10,552 nucleotides of DNA from positions 1 through 10,552 of the forward strand of contig CAJONH010000242.1 of the NCBI GenBank assembly GCA_905235825.1. Direction: 5' to 3'. The translations under genes and the position numbers were made by a program. Shown one piece after another: positions 6,873-10,552 of the stretch (its first letter is position 1; every line of letters starts with the position of its first letter). The notes beneath the pieces are model-generated. The model was not told the origin of the DNA. It saw nothing but the letters and a program-made list of their open reading frames with translations, and made no database searches. Origin of the DNA: Candidatus Gastranaerophilales bacterium. Lineage in GTDB: Bacteria; Cyanobacteriota; Vampirovibrionia; Gastranaerophilales; Gastranaerophilaceae.

Positions 6873-7832
6873 TTATAAATATTTTGCTTTAAATTTATAA
6901 ATTTGAAATTGAACAAAAATTTTTATTTTTTCTTTGAGTTTAATGTTTTTCCAATTTAATAATCTATTTATAAATACATCATTTGCTGACAATTGTAAAT
7001 ATTGATTATAATTAGAGGCTAATTCATTAATCAAATTTTTTCTGTGTTTATAAATATATTTTAAAGCAGGAAACTCACGTTTCAATATTTCTTTTTTTAA
7101 CATTGGAGAAATATCGCTTAATAATTTATAATCCAGTGCATTTAAAAGAATTTGCTCTGTTTTATTTTTGCTGTTCCAGCTGCTGTTTGCATTTTGTCTG
7201 TACGTATATATTGGTTTATCCGTGTAGTATAAATTACCTGCTTGAAGGAAAAAAATCGTTATACTGTTATCATCAAAGTTTTTTATTCTTTTCAGCTTTT
7301 GAATACTGTCTTTTGTTAATGTATTTTTAAAAACCATAGCACCTGCGGGAGTATAATATTCTTTTGATATATATTCTTTTGCCGATATAATTCCTGTTTT
7401 TAATTTTTGTTCAAATATTTCTTTCTTTTTATTATCAAATATATATTCAAAATTAAATGCGGCAGCTTCTATTTTTTGATTTTTTTCAAATATTTCAATT
7501 GCTTCTTTTAAAAATGATTTATCACAGTAGAAATCATCACCGTCAAGAAACATAATATAATCGCCGGAGGCATATTCTGCCATATATAACCTGTTTAATG
7601 ATACACGCTTTATTAAATCAGTTTCGTTATTGTTTATATTTGCGAATAATTTAATTTTATCCGGAAATTTTTTTTGATATTCTTTTACTTTTACTAATGT
7701 ATTATCGGTTGAGCAGTCATCATAAATAAGAATTTCAAAATCAATCGGAAAATCAATATTAAAAATACTTTCTAAACTGTCTTTTACAAAGTTTTCCTGA
7801 TTATGATATGTTATACAGAAAGTAATTTTCAT
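6873..7832 (-). CDS. GT2-family glycosyltransferase (first of tandem pair)
   Basis: A 319-residue GT2 enzyme and a divergent paralogue of its downstream neighbour. The motifs are ITFCITYHNQENFVKDSLES (nucleotide-sugar fold start), YDDCSTDNT (D38, D39) and LDGDD (metal site, DGDD at 97-100). A later region, IKNFDDNSITIFFLQAGNLYYTDKPIYTYRQN, is typical of GT2 enzymes of capsule and LPS clusters. Both genes share the DDCSTD..T...VKEYQ.K.PDKI block, suggesting an old tandem duplication. An extended -10 promoter lies just upstream, with an AGGA about 5 nt before the ATG. It is the first gene of the operon. Lys, Asn and Ile are heavily used. The target is unknown. Confidence 0.93.
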   Translation of the reverse strand: MKITFCITYHNQENFVKDSLESIFNIDFPIDFEILIYDDCSTDNTLVKVKEYQKKFPDKIKLFANINNNETDLIKRVSLNRLYMAEYASGDYIMFLDGDDFYCDKSFLKEAIEIFEKNQKIEAAAFNFEYIFDNKKKEIFEQKLKTGIISAKEYISKEYYTPAGAMVFKNTLTKDSIQKLKRIKNFDDNSITIFFLQAGNLYYTDKPIYTYRQNANSSWNSKNKTEQILLNALDYKLLSDISPMLKKEILKREFPALKYIYKHRKNLINELASNYNQYLQLSANDVFINRLLNWKNIKLKEKIKIFVQFQIYKFKAKYL

Positions 7833-7855
7833 ATTTTCCTATTTCCGCAGAAGAT

Positions 7856-7864
7856 ATTATATCA
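7856..7864 (-). promoter_or_regulatory. Extended -10 promoter of the glycosyltransferase operon
   Basis: The minus strand reads TGATATAAT, an extended -10 (TGn plus a perfect TATAAT). There is no good -35, as is usual for this promoter type. The start would be near 7849, with a leader of about 17 nt. Confidence 0.6.
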
Positions 7865-7967
7865 TTAAGAATAAAAAATTACACATTTGATATCAGTTTT
7901 TAATAACCCGAAAGAGCGATATATTTTTTATTTATTCCTGTAAAAATTAAATCGAAACGGAGGAAAT

Positions 7968-8222
7968 ATGAGTAAAATAAAATACTATTTGTGCATAATA
8001 ATTTGGACTTTTATGCCGAGAACATGTATTGCGGCACCCGTAGATTTTCAACTCTCGGATGTCATTCGTAATGCAAGAGAAGCACAAATGAAAATAGCAA
8101 AATCCCAAATACAACAAAATATAGAACAAACTAAAGAACAATTTAAACAGAAAGAAATTAATAACGGAGAACAAACTGCTGTTGAAAAATTAAATCCGGA
8201 TGAAATTATGAAACAAAAATAA
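7968..8222 (+). CDS. Small secreted helical protein
   Basis: An 84-residue protein of unknown function. The start is well supported: GGAGGA stands 3 nt before the ATG. The N-terminus looks like a Sec signal peptide, with Lys at 3 and 5, a hydrophobic core at about 6-16, and a probable signal peptidase I cut after A22 (CIA/A). The mature part would have about 62 residues. Residues 32-66 are a Gln/Lys/Glu-rich helix that could form a coiled coil (repeated IQQNIEQTKEQFKQ-type spacing). There is no lipobox and, after cleavage, no cysteine. It is divergent from the glycosyltransferase operon, with 135 bp between starts, and converges on cysS. Alternatives are a membrane-anchored periplasmic peptide if the signal is not cleaved, or a secreted peptide. 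No family is recognised. Confidence 0.75.
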   Translation: MSKIKYYLCIIIWTFMPRTCIAAPVDFQLSDVIRNAREAQMKIAKSQIQQNIEQTKEQFKQKEINNGEQTAVEKLNPDEIMKQK

Positions 8223-8240
8223 TAAGTCAGGCATTTATAC

Positions 8241-8280
8241 AAGCAGCTGCTTAAAAATCAGACTTTTTAGACAGCTGCTT
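8241..8280. terminator. Long stem-loop between convergent genes, probable terminator
   Basis: The arms at 8241-8257 and 8264-8280 pair over 17 positions with one C-A mismatch and one G-U wobble. The six-base loop is TCAGAC. The outer 9 bp (AAGCAGCTG/CAGCTGCTT) are perfect. It lies 18 bp after the small secreted gene and 16 bp past the cysS stop on the other strand. The A/T tracts are inside the stem rather than after it, so it may work as a mediocre bidirectional terminator or an RNA-stabilising 3' hairpin. Confidence 0.6.
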
Positions 8281-8296
8281 TGCAGATAAATAAAAT

Positions 8297-9736
8297 TTAT
8301 TTTTCTTCCCAGCTTGTACCGTCTTTTGAATCTTTCAGTACAATGGAGATACTATCAAGAATATTTCTCACCTTATCCGCTATTATCCAATTTTTTTCCG
8401 CTCTGGCTTTATTTCTGTATTCAATAATTTTATTAATCAATTCATAACCTCTAAGTTTTTTATCATCTTCGGATAAAAAATCCATTTCGTTTATAATGGA
8501 TGAAAGACGCTTTTGCAGCTCATTTTCATCAATTTTTTCTTTTTCTATGTTAAATCCCATAGTATCCGTAAGTTTTAGTAAAAGCGATGCGTATTTTTTA
8601 GCTTCTTCAAGGTTATTATCTGCAACAGCTTTATTTGCTTTTGCAGAACAATCAAAAATTACAGCAAGTGCTTTTGATGTATTTAAATCATTATCCATTG
8701 CTTCTTTAAATAATTTTATTTCTTCCGAATTTGTAATATCAGTGAGATTGTTTTTACCGGCAAATTTTAATACCGAATTTACTGCCGTTTGAATACGTTT
8801 CCAACCTGATTTAGCTCCGTCAAGAGCCTCGGATGAAAATTCAACAGGCATTCTGTAATGATTTGTCAAAATAAATAACCTTATCGTATTCGCATCATAA
8901 TTTGCAAGCATATCTTGTATAGTTACAAAATTTTTAAGCGATTTAGACATTTTTTCCTTATTAATGGTAACAAAACCGTTATGGAGCCAATAATTTACGA
9001 ATTTACATCCGTTTGCACATTCACTTTGTGCTATTTCATTTTCGTGATGAGGAAAGATTAAATCGGCACCTCCTGCGTGGATATCAATTGTTTTTCCGAG
9101 GTGCTTTCTTGACATGGCACTGCACTCTATATGCCAGCCCGGGCGGCCTTTTCCCCAAGGGGAAGGATAGCCGAATTCTTCATCTTTTTTCCATAATGCA
9201 AAATCTAAGACATCTTCTTTTATATCCGATGCTTCAACTCTTGCACCTGCAACTAAATCATCAATCGGTTGTTTGCTTAATTTACCGTAATCTTTGAATT
9301 TTTTTACCCTGAAATATACATCACCATTTACTTCATAGGCATAATCATTCTTTATTAAATCTTTGATTATAGCTGTCATTTCTCCGAGTGTTTTGGTTGC
9401 AAACGGTTCTACATCCGGTTTAAGTATATTTAATTTTTTCATTGCTTCATCAAAAATTTCATAATACCTTTTTGAAATTACTTCTGCGGTTGTTTTTTCT
9501 TCACGTGCTTTTTTCAAAATTTTATCGTCAACATCGGTAATATTTCTGCAATATTTAACGTCATACCCCGAAAATTTTAAGTAGCGGTATAACATATCCC
9601 ATGTTATATAACATCTGGCATGTCCTAAATGCGGATAATCATAAACAGTAGGCCCGCAAACGTACATTGTTACTTTATTTTCGTTTATCGGCTTAAATTC
9701 TTCAAGTGAATTTGAATAGGTGTTATGTAATTTCAT
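8297..9736 (-). CDS. cysS: Cysteinyl-tRNA synthetase
   Basis: A class I aminoacyl-tRNA synthetase that charges tRNA-Cys with cysteine using ATP, in the cytoplasm. The 479 residues match the family's usual length. The catalytic signatures are HLGH (36-39, within GPTVYDYPHLGHAR) and KMSKS (262-266). The active-site zinc ligands that give cysteine specificity are present: C27, C205 (ECSAMS), and H230 and E234 (FPHHENE). The C-terminal third is the helical DALR/anticodon-binding part. The ATG has AGGA 7 nt upstream. A promoter with a perfect TATAAT lies close by, so the leader is only about 14 nt, too short for a T-box or other riboswitch. The gene appears monocistronic and is bounded downstream by the 8241-8280 stem-loop. 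Confidence 0.98.
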   Translation of the reverse strand: MKLHNTYSNSLEEFKPINENKVTMYVCGPTVYDYPHLGHARCYITWDMLYRYLKFSGYDVKYCRNITDVDDKILKKAREEKTTAEVISKRYYEIFDEAMKKLNILKPDVEPFATKTLGEMTAIIKDLIKNDYAYEVNGDVYFRVKKFKDYGKLSKQPIDDLVAGARVEASDIKEDVLDFALWKKDEEFGYPSPWGKGRPGWHIECSAMSRKHLGKTIDIHAGGADLIFPHHENEIAQSECANGCKFVNYWLHNGFVTINKEKMSKSLKNFVTIQDMLANYDANTIRLFILTNHYRMPVEFSSEALDGAKSGWKRIQTAVNSVLKFAGKNNLTDITNSEEIKLFKEAMDNDLNTSKALAVIFDCSAKANKAVADNNLEEAKKYASLLLKLTDTMGFNIEKEKIDENELQKRLSSIINEMDFLSEDDKKLRGYELINKIIEYRNKARAEKNWIIADKVRNILDSISIVLKDSKDGTSWEEK

Positions 9737-9914
9737 TATTTTATCCTTTTTTTATTAATTATAATATAAAAAAGATAGTATCCAAAGTGTTTATTATTAT
9801 TGTGGTTATAAACTAAATAATGGAATTGAAAATAAAAAATGTGAAAGAATATACGACAATTGTGTCAATAATATTTTTAGTCTGTCATTAAATTTCTTTA
9901 GGCTAAAGCCTTCT
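9737..9914. other. 178-bp intergenic stretch, mostly promoter DNA
   Basis: Besides the cysS promoter at its left end, this stretch shows only a small GC-poor hairpin around 9897-9912 (AGGC-TAAA-GCCT) just after the regulator's stop. That stem is too short to call a terminator with confidence. No coding sequence is seen. Confidence 0.4.
9758..9785 (-). promoter_or_regulatory. Predicted promoter of cysS
   Basis: On the minus strand TTGGAT (9785-9780) and a perfect TATAAT (9763-9758) are separated by 16 bp. The start would be near 9751, so the transcript has a very short leader before the ATG at 9736. Confidence 0.55.
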
Positions 9915-10244
9915 TTAACGTGTCTGTCTGAATGCTTCAGATATTCTATATATATTATCTAATTGTATATCATCACAATTTTTTAAAAAAGAATTTATTT
10001 TTTCTAATTTTGCATTTTTAGAAATATTATTGTCATTATCAATAAAAAGTTCAAAATGTTCAATATTTAACTTAGAACAAATCTTGTCGAGATTTATTGC
10101 TTTTGGAAAATGTTTTCCCGACTCGATATTTACAACTGTTTTCCAACTTAACTCAGTTAATTCTGCGAATTGTTCTTGAGTCAAATTAAGCTGTTTTCGT
10201 ATAATTTTTATATTTTTGGCAAGAATATTGCTTATTTTATTCAT
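9915..10244 (-). CDS. XRE-family HTH transcriptional regulator
   Basis: A 109-residue Cro/C1-type regulator. The helix-turn-helix domain spans about residues 10-66: LAKNIKIIRKQLNLTQEQFAELTELS, then the recognition-helix region WKTVVNIESGKHFPKAINLDKICSKL. The C-terminal 40 residues are helical and may dimerise. The start is the only Met available before the domain. No Shine-Dalgarno precedes it; instead a -10-like TATCAT ends 9 nt before the ATG, so the mRNA may be leaderless. A perfect 13-bp palindrome overlaps the predicted -35, which suggests self-repression. The gene diverges from a HAD-motif gene at 10376, its probable partner or target. It is not obviously part of a type II toxin-antitoxin pair, since no small toxin gene is adjacent on the same strand. 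Confidence 0.9.
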   Translation of the reverse strand: MNKISNILAKNIKIIRKQLNLTQEQFAELTELSWKTVVNIESGKHFPKAINLDKICSKLNIEHFELFIDNDNNISKNAKLEKINSFLKNCDDIQLDNIYRISEAFRQTR

Positions 10245-10253
10245 AGTAATAAA

Positions 10254-10282
10254 ATGATAAATAACTTGAAATAGTATTTCTA
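10254..10282 (-). promoter_or_regulatory. Predicted promoter of the XRE regulator (leaderless)
   Basis: On the minus strand TAGAAA (10282-10277, 4/6) and TATCAT (10259-10254, 5/6) are 17 bp apart. The start falls about 2-3 nt before the ATG at 10244, which fits the lack of any Shine-Dalgarno. Confidence 0.45.
10268..10280. promoter_or_regulatory. Perfect 13-bp palindrome, candidate XRE operator
   Basis: GAAATAGTATTTC has perfect 6-bp half-sites around a central G. It overlaps the predicted -35 (10277-10282) and spacer of the leftward regulator gene, in the divergent gap with the HAD gene. Size, symmetry and place fit an autoregulatory operator of a dimeric HTH protein. Confidence 0.55.
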
Positions 10283-10312
10283 TGAAATTAATTAGAATTT
10301 TCTACTATTTTA

Positions 10313-10341
10313 TTGCATATATTCTTTTGTTTTTATAAAAT
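10313..10341 (+). promoter_or_regulatory. Predicted promoter of the HAD-motif gene
   Basis: TTGCAT (10313-10318) and TAAAAT (10336-10341) are separated by 17 bp. Transcription would begin near 10348, leaving a leader of about 28 nt that contains GGAG at 10367-10370. Confidence 0.45.
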
Positions 10342-10375
10342 CTTTTATGTGATTAAAATATCGGTTGGAGAAATT

Positions 10376-10552
10376 ATGGTTAAAATATACTTTGTTTTAC
10401 TAATTATTTTATTAACCTGTCAACTTATAGCAAAAGGGGATTTATTAGATATAAAGAGTGACAATTCATATAGAAAAACAATATCAATTGACTTAGACGG
10501 AGTTTTGGATGAATATAGCGGAAAATATGATAAAAACAGCATTCCAAAAATC
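10376..10552 (+). CDS. HAD-motif protein with N-terminal hydrophobic segment (3'-truncated)
   Basis: Only the first 59 codons are in the window, and the frame runs off the right edge. The ATG at 10376 has GGAG 5 nt upstream. Residues 4-19 are a hydrophobic stretch after a single Lys (signal peptide or membrane anchor); LLTC (12-15) is not a good lipobox. Residues 36-46 read ISIDLDGVLDE, the haloacid dehalogenase motif I, with D39 as expected nucleophile and D41 as general acid/base. EYSGKYDKNSIPKI follows, a pattern I associate with small HAD-like phosphatases. Substrate and the other HAD motifs cannot be judged. A HAD domain with a signal or anchor would act outside the cytoplasm or at the membrane, as acid phosphatases do, although its motif differs from theirs. 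It is divergent from the XRE regulator. Confidence 0.75.
   Translation, partial: MVKIYFVLLIILLTCQLIAKGDLLDIKSDNSYRKTISIDLDGVLDEYSGKYDKNSIPKI

Noticed and set aside
8013..8242. Minus-strand open frames opposite the small secreted protein
   Set aside because: They lack ribosome sites and lie wholly antisense to a gene with a strong ribosome site and signal peptide.
9737..9914. T-box or riboswitch leader for cysS
   Set aside because: The predicted start leaves only about 14 nt before the ATG and no T-box specifier or antiterminator bases are visible.
9915..10552. Type II toxin-antitoxin pair
   Set aside because: The XRE gene has no adjacent small co-directional toxin gene, and the neighbour is divergent with a HAD motif.
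1..10552. CRISPR array, insertion sequence or prophage
   Set aside because: No regularly spaced repeats, transposase, integrase or structural phage genes are seen.

Overview
The window is an AT-rich bacterial chromosome segment with compact gene spacing. The likeliest source is the Cyanobacteria/Melainabacteria side of the tree, for example a gut Gastranaerophilales-like lineage. This is an inference from four things: SecF is a separate protein rather than a SecDF fusion; yggS is followed directly by sepF, an order shared by Firmicutes and Cyanobacteria; the RNase P RNA looks type A-like rather than the type B of low-GC Firmicutes; and the base composition is strongly AT-rich. No rRNA or other marker is present to settle the taxonomy.

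Left part (1-3023, + strand): the 3' part of secF (protein export) overlaps by 8 bp a small HTH plus zinc-ribbon protein. A large polytopic membrane protein follows, possibly a GT-C-type glycosyltransferase. A strong bidirectional hairpin terminator (3030-3055) separates this from the convergent yggS-sepF operon (4273-3102, - strand), which carries PLP homeostasis and Z-ring assembly genes. Here sepF starts at a TTG inside a TTGA stop/start overlap, behind a strong Shine-Dalgarno sequence.

Middle (4274-7967): a 322-bp divergent intergenic region holds a good yggS promoter and a perfect 12-bp inverted repeat. It leads to an unrecognised 296-residue protein (4596-5486). This gene ends 2 bp from the 3' end of rnpB, the RNase P RNA, which lies on the opposite strand at about 5819-5489. 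Upstream of rnpB on the same strand is a two-gene operon of paralogous GT2 glycosyltransferases, driven by an extended -10 promoter.

Right part (7968-10552): a small predicted secreted helical protein converges on cysS (cysteinyl-tRNA synthetase) across a 40-nt stem-loop. The last locus is a divergent pair: an XRE-type regulator that looks leaderless, and the 5' end of a HAD-motif protein with an N-terminal hydrophobic segment. A perfect 13-bp palindrome overlaps the regulator's candidate promoter.

Most of the content is housekeeping: export, division, PLP homeostasis, tRNA processing and tRNA charging. The less ordinary parts are surface-glycan-type glycosyltransferases and several lineage-specific hypotheticals. 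I see no CRISPR array, insertion sequence, integrase, phage module or recognisable defence system. The most interesting candidate for something undescribed is the XRE/HAD pair at the right edge, which the window cuts off.
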